The notes beneath the pieces were generated by a model. That model ran no database searches, was not told where the DNA came from, and was given only the letters and a program-made list of their open reading frames with translations. From NCBI GenBank assembly GCA_025456345.1, contig JALOKU010000005.1:1-64000 (forward strand): DNA of 64,000 nt, read 5' to 3'. The stretch is from Vicinamibacterales bacterium. GTDB taxonomy: Bacteria; Acidobacteriota; Vicinamibacteria; Vicinamibacterales; JAKQTR01. The translations under genes were made by a program, and so were the position numbers. Positions 42,499-50,462 of the stretch are shown piece after piece (positions within the stretch are counted from its first letter, which is position 1; every line of letters begins with the position of its first letter).

Positions 42499-43671
42499 CT
42501 ACCCGGCCGGTCGGGCGAGCTCGACCTTGCAGCACCGGCGACAGACGGGGAAGAGGCGGTGCTCCAGCAGCCGGCGCCGCAGCGCGACGTAGCGCTCAGA
42601 GTTCCACGCCTCGGCCAGGGTCTGGGTGCCCAGGTCGCCGACCTCGATGCGAATGAAGGGGCAGAAGTACACTTTGCCGCTGAAACCCACCCTCGCATGA
42701 TTGAAGGGGTAGAGGCACCGGCCGTCGAGCGTCGATCCTGGCGTGTAGTAGGCGTCGGTGATCCCCGGCCACACCTTGGGCCGGACGTCGAACTTGATCC
42801 CGCGGGCGCGGCACTTCTGCTGCAGCGCGCCAACCTGAGCCCGCACCTGCGCCGGCGTCACGCCCGGGTTCGGCGTGACGTAGGTGGCAATCACCGATCG
42901 GTCGGCGGCCCCGGTGAGCCGCACCGTCTCGTCGACCTCTTCGGGCGTGCTGTACATGAGATGGTTCAGCCCGATGGCGTCGATGCCGAGGTCCCCGGCC
43001 ACGTCGACCATGCGGTCGAGCGCCTCGATGCTGTCCTTCGCCACGGTCGTGTTGATGCTGACGCGAAGCGGGGCGCCGGTCCGTCTGGCGGCGTCCTGCA
43101 GCCGCTTGAGTCCCTGGGCCGTGCGCTGGAACGTGCCTGCCGCGCCGCGCGCGCGGTCGTGCACCTCCGGCGGGCCGTCAATCGACACGCTGATGTGTTT
43201 CAGGAAGCCCGTCGTCGCCAGCTGCGCCAGCGCGGCTGCGCGCTCGTCCGTGATGGCGGTGCCGTTGGTCGTCAGGTACCCGCAGACGTAGCCCTTGCCG
43301 CGGAAGAGCTCGAGCGTCTCCAGGATGTCCTTCCGGACGAAAATCTCGCCTCCGGTCAGGCTGATCTGGAGGCCGGCCTTCTCCGGGAACGCCCGCTGCA
43401 GCATGTCGAGGGGCAGTTCCTCGCGCCACTCGCCTTCGATGTTCAGCAGGGCGCCGACATAGCAGAACTCGCAGTGCAGATTGCACCGCATGGTCGACTC
43501 GTACACGATTCCGGCAGGCAGCGCATCGGCCCGGCCGTCGCCCCTGGCGAGAATGCGGCGCGCCCGGCGCTCGAGCCGCCAGGTCCGGTAGCGCGCCCAC
43601 ATGCGGCCCGCCAGGGGGGAGGCGCGCAAGCGGCGGGCGACAGGGTCAACGAGGACGCGGAGCGGGGCCAT
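42499..43671 (-). CDS. Radical SAM/SPASM protein
   Basis: A 390-residue iron-sulfur enzyme. The radical SAM cluster motif is CNLHCEFC (near residues 63-70), GGEIF is the AdoMet-binding segment, and SVSIDGPPEVHD is the typical beta-4 motif. The last 100 residues contain a SPASM-type set of cysteines (GRCLYPFNH, VYFCPFIRIE, VCRRCC) that would bind one or two auxiliary clusters. No precursor peptide gene is seen nearby; the neighbours are glycan genes, as for some SPASM proteins in lipopolysaccharide clusters. A TAGAAT box 8 nt before the ATG suggests a leaderless transcript. Confidence 0.85.
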   Translation of the reverse strand: MAPLRVLVDPVARRLRASPLAGRMWARYRTWRLERRARRILARGDGRADALPAGIVYESTMRCNLHCEFCYVGALLNIEGEWREELPLDMLQRAFPEKAGLQISLTGGEIFVRKDILETLELFRGKGYVCGYLTTNGTAITDERAAALAQLATTGFLKHISVSIDGPPEVHDRARGAAGTFQRTAQGLKRLQDAARRTGAPLRVSINTTVAKDSIEALDRMVDVAGDLGIDAIGLNHLMYSTPEEVDETVRLTGAADRSVIATYVTPNPGVTPAQVRAQVGALQQKCRARGIKFDVRPKVWPGITDAYYTPGSTLDGRCLYPFNHARVGFSGKVYFCPFIRIEVGDLGTQTLAEAWNSERYVALRRRLLEHRLFPVCRRCCKVELARPAG

Positions 43672-43679
43672 GTCCCATC

Positions 43680-43685
43680 ATTCTA
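43680..43685 (-). promoter_or_regulatory. -10 box just before the radical SAM start codon
   Basis: TAGAAT on the minus strand, 8 nt from the ATG at 43671 and overlapping the stop codon of the upstream methyltransferase gene. With transcription starting about 7 nt after the -10 box, the mRNA would begin at or very near the start codon. Confidence 0.35.
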
Positions 43686-44396
43686 GCTTGGCTTGCCAAG
43701 GCGGATGAGATTGAGCAGGCACCAGCCGGGCACCGGCAGCGCGCGCGTGAGCAGGGTGTGGAGCCACTCGAGGTCCGTCGGATGGCGCCGCACGAGGGCG
43801 GCAAGGATCGGCACCGTCGGGAAGATGCCACGGCGCGCGAGCGTGCGGAACCCGGCGTTCGAGGCCATCTGCAGGAACTCGCCCACCGGGCGATCGCCGG
43901 GGTGCTTGGCCACGTTCGCCGTTCGGATGAGGCGGCCTCTCAGGAGGAAGTGCAGGCGGGACTGGAGGTGCGCGAGGTTCGGCACCGAGAGCAGCAGTTC
44001 GCCCCCGGGCACGAGCACGCGGTGCAATTCGCGCAGCGCCGGCAACTGGTCGCCGAACGCGAGGTGCTCGAGCACGTCGAGGCACAGCGCGCGGTCGAAG
44101 GAGGCCTCGTCGAAGGGCAGCGACGTCAGCGACCCGCTCCGCACGCGCGGCGACGCGTAGTTCGCGTCCACGCCCTCGATGCTCAGTCGCGAGGCGTATT
44201 CGTCGACGAGCACGCCCTCGCCGCAGCCGGCGTCGAGCACCCGCGTGCCGGCCGGCAGCGCATCGAGGTACCGCCTCACGGCCGCCAGCTTGGCGAGATA
44301 GGTCGGCCGGTAGTTCCAGTCGTGATCCAGCCGAACGTGGTAGTCGCCGCGTTCCGCGTATTCGCCTTGCCGCACAGACAGCGGGGGTTCGGCCAT
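43683..44396 (-). CDS. Class I SAM-dependent methyltransferase
   Basis: A 237-residue AdoMet-dependent methyltransferase. Motif I is TRVLDAGCGEGVLVDEYA, the acidic loop is in IEGVDANYAS, and ALCLDVLEHLAFGDQLPALRELHRVLVPGGELLLSVPN is the methyltransf-11 pattern. The C-terminal part (GEFLQMASNAGFRTLARRG) fits glycan-modifying members. I take ATG 44396; a TTG at 44405 would add three residues. TACAAT lies 9 nt before the ATG. The gene is divergent from the next methyltransferase, and its stop overlaps the promoter of the radical SAM gene. Confidence 0.82.
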   Translation of the reverse strand: MAEPPLSVRQGEYAERGDYHVRLDHDWNYRPTYLAKLAAVRRYLDALPAGTRVLDAGCGEGVLVDEYASRLSIEGVDANYASPRVRSGSLTSLPFDEASFDRALCLDVLEHLAFGDQLPALRELHRVLVPGGELLLSVPNLAHLQSRLHFLLRGRLIRTANVAKHPGDRPVGEFLQMASNAGFRTLARRGIFPTVPILAALVRRHPTDLEWLHTLLTRALPVPGWCLLNLIRLGKPS

Positions 44397-44404
44397 CACC
44401 AGCA

Positions 44405-44430
44405 ATTGTAGCCTGACGGCACACTATAAT
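44405..44430. promoter_or_regulatory. Divergent -10 boxes between two methyltransferase genes
   Basis: A perfect TATAAT on the plus strand (44425-44430) stands 3 nt before the GTG at 44434 and 6 nt before the next in-frame GTG. On the minus strand TACAAT (44410-44405) stands 8 nt before the ATG at 44396. Only 37 nt separate the two start codons, so both transcripts would be leaderless or nearly so. No clear -35 elements are visible. Confidence 0.5.
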
Positions 44431-44433
44431 GCC

Positions 44434-45390
44434 GTGGTGCCTGCCGGACGCGCTGCCCCCAATTCGCCTCACTACCGCGTGGTTCATGCGCCTGCCGACG
44501 AAGGGCCGGCGTTTCTCGACACGCTGGAGTCCATCGCGGACTTCTACACGAAGGACATGGGCGGCCGCGTCAGGAACGATGGGCCCGGCGTCAGGCTGAA
44601 GTGGTCGCGCGACTGGGAGTACCCGTGGGTGTTCACCCGCGCCGCGGCGGCCGCCGGCGAGGCGGTGCTCGATTGCGGCGCGGGCAATTCGCCGATGCCG
44701 TACCTGATGGCCCGACAGGGCGCCTCCGTCATTGCCCTCGACCGGGACGCGGTTGTGGCGTCCCGCTGGCGCTACGGACTCGGTCTCGCGTCCGGCTGGC
44801 TGCGTGCACTGGCGGCGCTCCCTGCGGAGGCCCGGCGCGCGGCGGAGTTGACGCCTGCTCCCGAGACGGCGCGGTCGGGCACGCCGGGCGAACTCGCCGC
44901 GCCGCGCGACCAGCCTGCGCCGGCCGGCGCGGTGCCGCGTCGGCCCCTGCCGGTTCGCGCCTGGCGGTTCGCCAGGCATCGCCTGGTTGCCCGGCACAAG
45001 GTGGCGTGGGCGCGCGTCGTCAAGCCGGACGTGTGGGGGCCCGTGTCGCCGTCGCTGCTCGCCCGCTACGGCGTCACGTACCTCTTCGGCGATCTCACGG
45101 CGCTGCCGTTCCGGCCGTCCTCGTTCGACGTCGTCACCTGCGTCAGCGTGCTGGAGCACATGCCGCCCGACTCGCGCGCCATGGGGGTCAGGGACATGGC
45201 CAGGGTCGTGAAGCCGGGCGGGCGGTTGATCCTGACCTACGACCGCCACGAGCACGACCTCACGCGGGACCTCCTCGAGGCCAGCGGGCTGGACGCGGTC
45301 GAGCTGGTCTGTTTCTGCGCGGCCGCGCCGTCGCAGGCCGCGCGGCCCAGGCCCGATGTGATCGGCCTGCACCTTGTGAAGCCCCGGTAG
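44434..45390 (+). CDS. Class I SAM-dependent methyltransferase
   Basis: A 318-residue protein. The AdoMet motif is EAVLDCGAGNSPMPYLMARQG near 72-92, and the second conserved part, FDVVTCVSVLEHMPPDSRAMGVRDMARVVKPGGRLILTYD, lies near 230-270. Between them is an 80-residue Ala/Pro/Arg-rich insert. It starts at a GTG directly after a TATAAT. The flippase gene follows after 15 nt on the same strand, suggesting modification of a glycan on its way to export. Confidence 0.78.
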   Translation: MVPAGRAAPNSPHYRVVHAPADEGPAFLDTLESIADFYTKDMGGRVRNDGPGVRLKWSRDWEYPWVFTRAAAAAGEAVLDCGAGNSPMPYLMARQGASVIALDRDAVVASRWRYGLGLASGWLRALAALPAEARRAAELTPAPETARSGTPGELAAPRDQPAPAGAVPRRPLPVRAWRFARHRLVARHKVAWARVVKPDVWGPVSPSLLARYGVTYLFGDLTALPFRPSSFDVVTCVSVLEHMPPDSRAMGVRDMARVVKPGGRLILTYDRHEHDLTRDLLEASGLDAVELVCFCAAAPSQAARPRPDVIGLHLVKPR

Positions 45391-45405
45391 GCGAGGCCAC
45401 GACGC

Positions 45406-46989
45406 GTGTTCAAGCGGATCCAGCAGCTGCTCCGTCATCTCGCGATCTACGGTCTTGGTGACGCGGCTCCGGCCCTGGTCAGCTTCCTGCTGCTCCGCGT
45501 CTACACGAACTACCTGACCACCGCCGACTATGGGGTCATCGGGCTCCTGCTGACCGTCGAAGCGGTGACCCGCGTCCTCTTCCGATGGGGCACCGACGGC
45601 GCGTTCATGCGGCTGTTCTACGACTGCCGCGACGACGGGGAGCGCCAGCGGCTGACCAGTACGCTGCTGCTGTTCCTGACCGCCACCAACGGCGCGCTGC
45701 TGGTGCTGGGGTTCGCGGCGACGCCGCGCATCGGCCGCTACCTGTTCGAGGGGCACGCCTACGACGGGCTGATCCGCCTCGTCATCTTCAATACGTTCCT
45801 GACGACCTTTCACTTCTTTCCGAACAGCCTGCTGCGCATCCGCGAACAGTCGGGCACGTTCGCCCTGCTCACCTCGGCCAAGTCGATTGCCACCATCGTG
45901 GTCCGCCTGCTGCTCGTCGTCCCGCTGCGATGGGGCGTGGCGGGCGTGGTCCTGGCGGACACGTTCGTCACGGTGGCCTTCACGATCATCATGGCATTCT
46001 GGGTCCTGCCGCTCCTGCGGCCGGTGTTTTCGCGAAGGGTGCTGCGAGAGGCGCTGAGGTTCGGGCTTCCGCGCGTGCCGCACGCCCTCGCCCACCAGGT
46101 GATTGCCGTGAGCGACCGCTACCTGATGGCGGCATTCCTGACGCTCGGGGAAATCGGGCTGTACGGCGTCGGGAGCAGCTTCGGCCAGGCGCTGAAGATG
46201 TTCCTGAACGGGTTCGAGTTCGCGTGGGCGCCGTTCTACTACGGCGCCATGGACCGGTCCGACGCCAAGTTGCTCTACAGCCGCCTGGGCACCTACCTGT
46301 TCGCGGCCGTGGTGCTGCTGGCGGCGGGCCTGTCAGCCGTCGCGACGGACCTGGTCCGGCTGATGACCGCGCCCGAGTTCCACCGGGCGGCGATTGTCAT
46401 CCCCTGGACCGCGATGGGCGTGGTCGCCCAGGCGTGTTACCAGGTGGCGGCGCTCGGGTTGAACGTGACGAAACGTACGAAGTACTTCCCCATCTCCACC
46501 GGCGCGGCCGCGGCGTTCAGCATCGGGGCGAATCTCCTGCTCATCCCGAGGTACGGGCTGCTCGGCGCGGCCTGGGCCAACGCCGCGTCGTACACGGTGC
46601 TCACGCTGACCATCGGGTGGTTCTCCTACCGCGAGTACCCCATTCGGTACGAATGGCGGCGGCTGGGCCTGGTGGCGGCGGCGGGCCTCGCCTCCTACGC
46701 TGCCGCCAGGTGGCTCGTGCCGACGTGGCCAAGCCCGCTCCTGGGCCTGCTCGTGCGCGGCGGCATGGTCGCCGTGATGTTCCCGGCCCTGCTCTGGGTG
46801 ACGGGGTTCGTGGAACCCGCGGAATGGCGCCGCCTCGCCGCGCTGAAGCAATCCCTGCGCGGGACCATCAGGCTCCGCTCGGAGGCGAATGAGTCGGTTG
46901 AAATGGGCGGCGAGATCGTGGCGGATCTGTCAGGGCGGCTGGATCCGGACGGCCAGCGCAATACGCCGGCGGGGCAGCCGCGAGAGTGA
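45406..46989 (+). CDS. Oligosaccharide flippase family protein (Wzx-like)
   Basis: A 527-residue membrane protein of the MOP superfamily. The N-terminal YGLGDAAPALVSFLLLRVYTNYLTTADYGVIGLLLTVEAVTRVLFRWGTDGA and the later GLPRVPHALAHQVIAVSDRYLMAAFLTLGEIGLYGVG are typical of polysaccharide export flippases. Twelve to fourteen helices are present, then a soluble acidic C-terminal tail of about 50 residues. It would flip an undecaprenyl-linked oligosaccharide to the periplasm. GTG start. A perfect hairpin follows the stop codon. Confidence 0.87.
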   Translation: MFKRIQQLLRHLAIYGLGDAAPALVSFLLLRVYTNYLTTADYGVIGLLLTVEAVTRVLFRWGTDGAFMRLFYDCRDDGERQRLTSTLLLFLTATNGALLVLGFAATPRIGRYLFEGHAYDGLIRLVIFNTFLTTFHFFPNSLLRIREQSGTFALLTSAKSIATIVVRLLLVVPLRWGVAGVVLADTFVTVAFTIIMAFWVLPLLRPVFSRRVLREALRFGLPRVPHALAHQVIAVSDRYLMAAFLTLGEIGLYGVGSSFGQALKMFLNGFEFAWAPFYYGAMDRSDAKLLYSRLGTYLFAAVVLLAAGLSAVATDLVRLMTAPEFHRAAIVIPWTAMGVVAQACYQVAALGLNVTKRTKYFPISTGAAAAFSIGANLLLIPRYGLLGAAWANAASYTVLTLTIGWFSYREYPIRYEWRRLGLVAAAGLASYAAARWLVPTWPSPLLGLLVRGGMVAVMFPALLWVTGFVEPAEWRRLAALKQSLRGTIRLRSEANESVEMGGEIVADLSGRLDPDGQRNTPAGQPRE

Positions 46990-47016
46990 GGCCGCCCGCA
47001 CGGGTGGCGGGCGGCC
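46990..47016. terminator. Bidirectional hairpin between two convergent genes
   Basis: GGCCGCCCGC (46990-46999) and GCGGGCGGCC (47007-47016) form a perfect 10-bp stem with the 7-nt loop ACGGGTG. It begins at the flippase stop codon and lies 8 nt before the end of the secreted-repeat gene, so it can end transcripts from both sides. There is no T-run, as is common in very high GC genomes. Confidence 0.6.
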
Positions 47017-47023
47017 CAGGGGC

Positions 47024-49264
47024 CTACCGAGTAAACGGCACCGCGTTCACGGTGGAATAGTTGTAGTTGTAGAAGACGAGGACCTTCGCCCCTCCGGTCA
47101 CAACCACTACTGGCGATGGCGAATTCGACCGCAGTCCGTCAACTTCAACGAGGCCGGAGCCATCAGCCCGACCATCAGCAGTGGCCACCATCGAAAGCAC
47201 CACGGCCTTGCCGTCGCCGCCGGGAGGGTCCTGACCACGGAATGCCAGCAGGTAGTCGTTTCCCGCCGGATCGTACGCCAGGCTGACCTGCGAGAAGGCG
47301 TCGTCTGAAATGGAAGCATTCGTGCGATCGGGGGCCTGGACGACATAGGGTTCCGAATCGAGAGGCGTACCGCTCAGTGAGTAGCGCATCCCGAAGATCT
47401 GTCCGCCGCTCGTATGGTTGACCCAGACCACCTGATAAACCTGTTCGACGGGGTTGAACACGACGTTCGCGTAGCGGCTCCACTGCCCGTACAGAATATT
47501 CTCCGTGGGGGCGATAGGTATGCCGTTCCCGTCGATCAAGGTGCGGTAGATCCCGCACTTGCCCGCCCACTCAAGCCCGGTGCAGTCGCGGTAGCCGACC
47601 ACCATCACGTTGCCGTCCGAACCGACCGCAAGCGCCGGATACGTCAGCGGGCTGACCTCCGTTGAGGCCGGACGCGTGATCTGATAGGCGGTGGCGAGCA
47701 CGCCGTCCCATGTTACCGGCATGGCCCATGCTTCTTGTTCGTAGGGGGGCGCGGCGGCGTATTTGGTCCAGGTCACCATGAAGCGCTGCGTCTGCGGCAA
47801 CCAGACGACATCGCCTCTGTGACGGCTGGTGTTACCGTTCACCTTGACCGGCGCGCCCACGAGCACGCCCCCGTCGTACTCGACCGCTTGAACGAACCGC
47901 GAGAAGCCGGAGTCAATGCCCGCATAACTCACGAGGAAGCGGCCGTCGCCACTGGCGGCAACGCGAGGGGCATAGCCGAGATATTCGTAGCCGGAGCCCT
48001 TCGAGACGAGAAACGGCTGGCTGTGCAGCTTGACACCAGCCTCATCGTAGAACTGGCCCCAGATGAAGTCCTTGCCGTTGTAGCTCGCTTGGAACGCCAG
48101 CAGGTATGTGCGGGTCCCGGCGTCGTAGACGGCGTGGTGCTCCATCCAACCACCGGTCGGGCCGATAATACCTGGCGGAACCACTGGCGGGACGACCGGG
48201 GGAGCGACCGGAGGAACGACCGGGGGAACGCCGGTGGTCGAGCCAGACGTCTGTATCAGCAATCCGCCGGGACCGACGAGGTACGTGCTGCCGAGAATCG
48301 TGACACTGGCCCCCGACATTGGATACGTGCAGCCGCCGTAGGTCACGTTCGTGCCGGCGACGGTCACAAAGGACCGATCCGCAGGAGGCGTCGTCGGGCA
48401 CGTCGGTGGCGGGGGAGTCGACAGGATGAGCAGTCCGCCTGGGCCCACGACGTAGGTGTTGCCGAGAATCGTGACGTTGGTCCCGGACATCGGGTACGTG
48501 CAGCCGCCGTAGGTCACGTTCGTGCCGCTGACGGTCACATAAGACCGATCCGCAGGCGGCGTCGTCGGGCATGTCGGCGTGGAGGCGGCTGAGACCGAGC
48601 CCGACGTCCGGATCAGCAGTCCGCCGGGACCGACGATGTAGGTGTTGCCGAGAATCGTGACGTAACTCCCGAACATCGCGTACGTGCAGCCGCCGTAGAT
48701 CGCGTTGGTGCCGCTGACGGTCACGTACGACCGATCCGCAGGCGGCGTAGTCGGACACGTCGTCGTGCCGCCTGTCGTTCCGCCCGTGGTACCGCCCGTG
48801 GTGCCGCCGGCCGGGGCGGTTGAACTCAGGATCAAGACGCCGCCCGGGCCCACGAGGTAAGTGTTTCCGAGGATCGTCACGCTGGCCCCGGACATCGGGT
48901 ACGTGCAGCCGCCGTAAACGGCGTTGGTGCCGCTCACAGTCACGTACGACCGATCCGCAGGCGGCGTAGTCGGGCACGTCGTCGTGCCGCCGGTGGTTCC
49001 GCCGACTGCCGCCGGCGTGCACGTGTCGCACCAGATCAGGATGCCTCCGGTGCGGACCCAGTACACCCTGGCGTTGATCGTGACCTTGTTGTCGACGATG
49101 GGGTAGGTCGCGCCGCCGTACTCGATGGTGGAACCGTTTTGGACCGCCACGAGAACTGCCTGGGCTGACGCGGTCGGCGCCATCGCTCCAACGAAGGCAA
49201 GCGCGAGGATGACAACGGCGGCGCTCATGAAAGTGATTCGTCTGTTCACGGCCTGTTTCCTCAT
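47024..49264 (-). CDS. Secreted protein with tandem Cys-containing modules and a C-terminal domain
   Basis: A 746-residue exported protein. The signal peptide ends near residue 34 (PTASA/QA). A divergent module (35-82) is followed by four near-identical 50-residue modules at 97-146, 170-219, 232-281 and 289-338. Each begins CPTTPPADRSYVTV, has a second Cys 23 residues later in YGGCTYPM, and ends VTILGNTYxVGPGG. Spacers are Gly/Thr-rich, then a PPVVPP linker (347-364) leads to a 380-residue domain with repeated strands (ITY.L.F...NG.., DGRFLVSYAG), which suggests a beta-propeller. No enzyme motif is seen. It may be a surface or adhesion protein. An AGGGA site lies 9 nt before the ATG. Confidence 0.8.
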   Translation of the reverse strand: MRKQAVNRRITFMSAAVVILALAFVGAMAPTASAQAVLVAVQNGSTIEYGGATYPIVDNKVTINARVYWVRTGGILIWCDTCTPAAVGGTTGGTTTCPTTPPADRSYVTVSGTNAVYGGCTYPMSGASVTILGNTYLVGPGGVLILSSTAPAGGTTGGTTGGTTGGTTTCPTTPPADRSYVTVSGTNAIYGGCTYAMFGSYVTILGNTYIVGPGGLLIRTSGSVSAASTPTCPTTPPADRSYVTVSGTNVTYGGCTYPMSGTNVTILGNTYVVGPGGLLILSTPPPPTCPTTPPADRSFVTVAGTNVTYGGCTYPMSGASVTILGSTYLVGPGGLLIQTSGSTTGVPPVVPPVAPPVVPPVVPPGIIGPTGGWMEHHAVYDAGTRTYLLAFQASYNGKDFIWGQFYDEAGVKLHSQPFLVSKGSGYEYLGYAPRVAASGDGRFLVSYAGIDSGFSRFVQAVEYDGGVLVGAPVKVNGNTSRHRGDVVWLPQTQRFMVTWTKYAAAPPYEQEAWAMPVTWDGVLATAYQITRPASTEVSPLTYPALAVGSDGNVMVVGYRDCTGLEWAGKCGIYRTLIDGNGIPIAPTENILYGQWSRYANVVFNPVEQVYQVVWVNHTSGGQIFGMRYSLSGTPLDSEPYVVQAPDRTNASISDDAFSQVSLAYDPAGNDYLLAFRGQDPPGGDGKAVVLSMVATADGRADGSGLVEVDGLRSNSPSPVVVVTGGAKVLVFYNYNYSTVNAVPFTR
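48251..48976 (-). repeat. Four in-frame 150-nt repeats inside the secreted-protein gene
   Basis: The units lie at 48827-48976, 48608-48757, 48422-48571 and 48251-48400. The DNA is strongly conserved between them, with long identical runs and spacers of variable length (36, 60 and 21 nt, apparently by loss or gain of GGTACC-type Gly-Thr codons). The similarity points to recent duplication or gene conversion, and the copy number may vary between strains. Confidence 0.85.
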
Positions 49265-49466
49265 CGCAAATCCCTAGGGACAGAGTGCTGGCAGACGATG
49301 TATCGGGTCGAGACGACCTACGGAACAGTCCTGCCGAAAATAATAGCGCCTAGCACATTAGCAAAAGTCGTGCCGAAGCGCAATAAGTTCGGATGACACC
49401 AATCCAGGCGAAGGCGAGGGGGCGGGAAACCGGCGTCTCACCGCGAGGACTTCACGGTGCCGGGGC
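49265..49466 (-). promoter_or_regulatory. Upstream region of the secreted-repeat gene, possible promoter
   Basis: This 202-nt gap lies between the epimerase gene stop and the secreted-repeat gene start, both on the minus strand. It is AT-richer near 49335-49370. TATTAT on the minus strand (49345-49340) is a possible -10, giving a leader of about 70 nt; the upstream GACTTT is a poor -35. The rest (49380-49466) shows nothing that I can recognise. Confidence 0.3.
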
Positions 49467-50441
49467 TCAGGCGGCTGGCCGCCGCTCGCGCATGAACTCG
49501 ATGACCTCGGCGATGATCTCGTCGAGCGAGAGCCGCGGCTCGTAGCCGATGACCCGGCGGATCTTGGACAGGTCGGGCACGCGCCGGGCCATGTCCTCAA
49601 ACCCCGCTTCGTAGGCCACGTCGTAGGGAACCGTGACGATCTCCGATGCGCTCCCGGTCATGGCCTTCACCTTGCTCGCCAGCGCCCCGATGGTGATCTC
49701 CTGGTCGTTCCCGATGTTGAACACCTCGCCGACCGCGGCGGGTTCCCGCACGAGCCTCGCGAGCGCCCCGACGATGTCGCCAACATAACCGAAGCACCGG
49801 CTCTGCGTGCCGTCGCCGTGGACGGTCATCGGCTGACCCGCCAGCGCCTGGCGCACGAACGTCGGCAGCACCATCCCGTAGCGGCTGGTCTGCCGCGGGC
49901 CGACCGTGTTGAAAAGCCGCACGATGATGACCGGCAGCTTGCGTTCCTTCCAGTACGCCAGCGCGAGGAACTCGTCGATCGCCTTGCTGCAGGCGTAGGC
50001 CCAGCGGTGCCTGGTGGTGGCGCCCAGCTGCAGGTCGCCATCCTCGGAGAAGGGGACCTGCACGCTCTTGCCGTACACCTCGGAGGTCGACGCGACCAGC
50101 ACCAGCTTCTTCTTCTTGTTGGCGTGCTTGAGCACGACTTCGGTGCCGTGCACGTTGGTCTCGATCGTGCGGACCGGCTCCTCGACGATCAGGCGGACGC
50201 CGACCGCGGCGGCCAGGTGGAACACGACGTCGCAACCGTCGATGAGCTCGGCCAGCAGGGGTTCGTTCGCGATGGTGTCGATGGTGTACTGGAAGCCCGG
50301 GCGGCCCTTCAGGTGCGCGATGTTGTCGATCGAGCCGGTTGAGAGATTGTCGATGATCGACACCTCGTCGCCCTGCTGGAGCAGGAGTTCGGCCAGATGC
50401 GATCCGATGAAGCCGGCGCCGCCGGTGATCAATGCGCGCAC
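49467..50441 (-). CDS. NAD-dependent epimerase/dehydratase of nucleotide sugars (extended SDR)
   Basis: A 324-residue extended SDR. The NAD motif is TGGAGFIGSHLAE (residues 6-18), the active site is YACSK (YxxxK) with the Ser/Thr in VASTSEVYG, and NTVGPRQ and GDGTQSRCFGYVGDIV are typical substrate-domain motifs. Such enzymes act as UDP-sugar 4-epimerases, dehydratases or decarboxylases; the sequence alone does not decide. GTG start with GGAGGA in front. It is the last gene of the minus-strand cluster that contains the two CMP-synthetase-like genes. Confidence 0.85.
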   Translation of the reverse strand: MRALITGGAGFIGSHLAELLLQQGDEVSIIDNLSTGSIDNIAHLKGRPGFQYTIDTIANEPLLAELIDGCDVVFHLAAAVGVRLIVEEPVRTIETNVHGTEVVLKHANKKKKLVLVASTSEVYGKSVQVPFSEDGDLQLGATTRHRWAYACSKAIDEFLALAYWKERKLPVIIVRLFNTVGPRQTSRYGMVLPTFVRQALAGQPMTVHGDGTQSRCFGYVGDIVGALARLVREPAAVGEVFNIGNDQEITIGALASKVKAMTGSASEIVTVPYDVAYEAGFEDMARRVPDLSKIRRVIGYEPRLSLDEIIAEVIEFMRERRPAA

Positions 50442-50462
50442 AACTATCCTCCGTGGCGGGAT

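Noticed and set aside
48251-48976. Regular repeats that could suggest a CRISPR array
   Set aside because: The units are 150 nt, in frame, coding, and separated by low-complexity Gly-Thr codons, with no short palindromic repeats or unique spacers.
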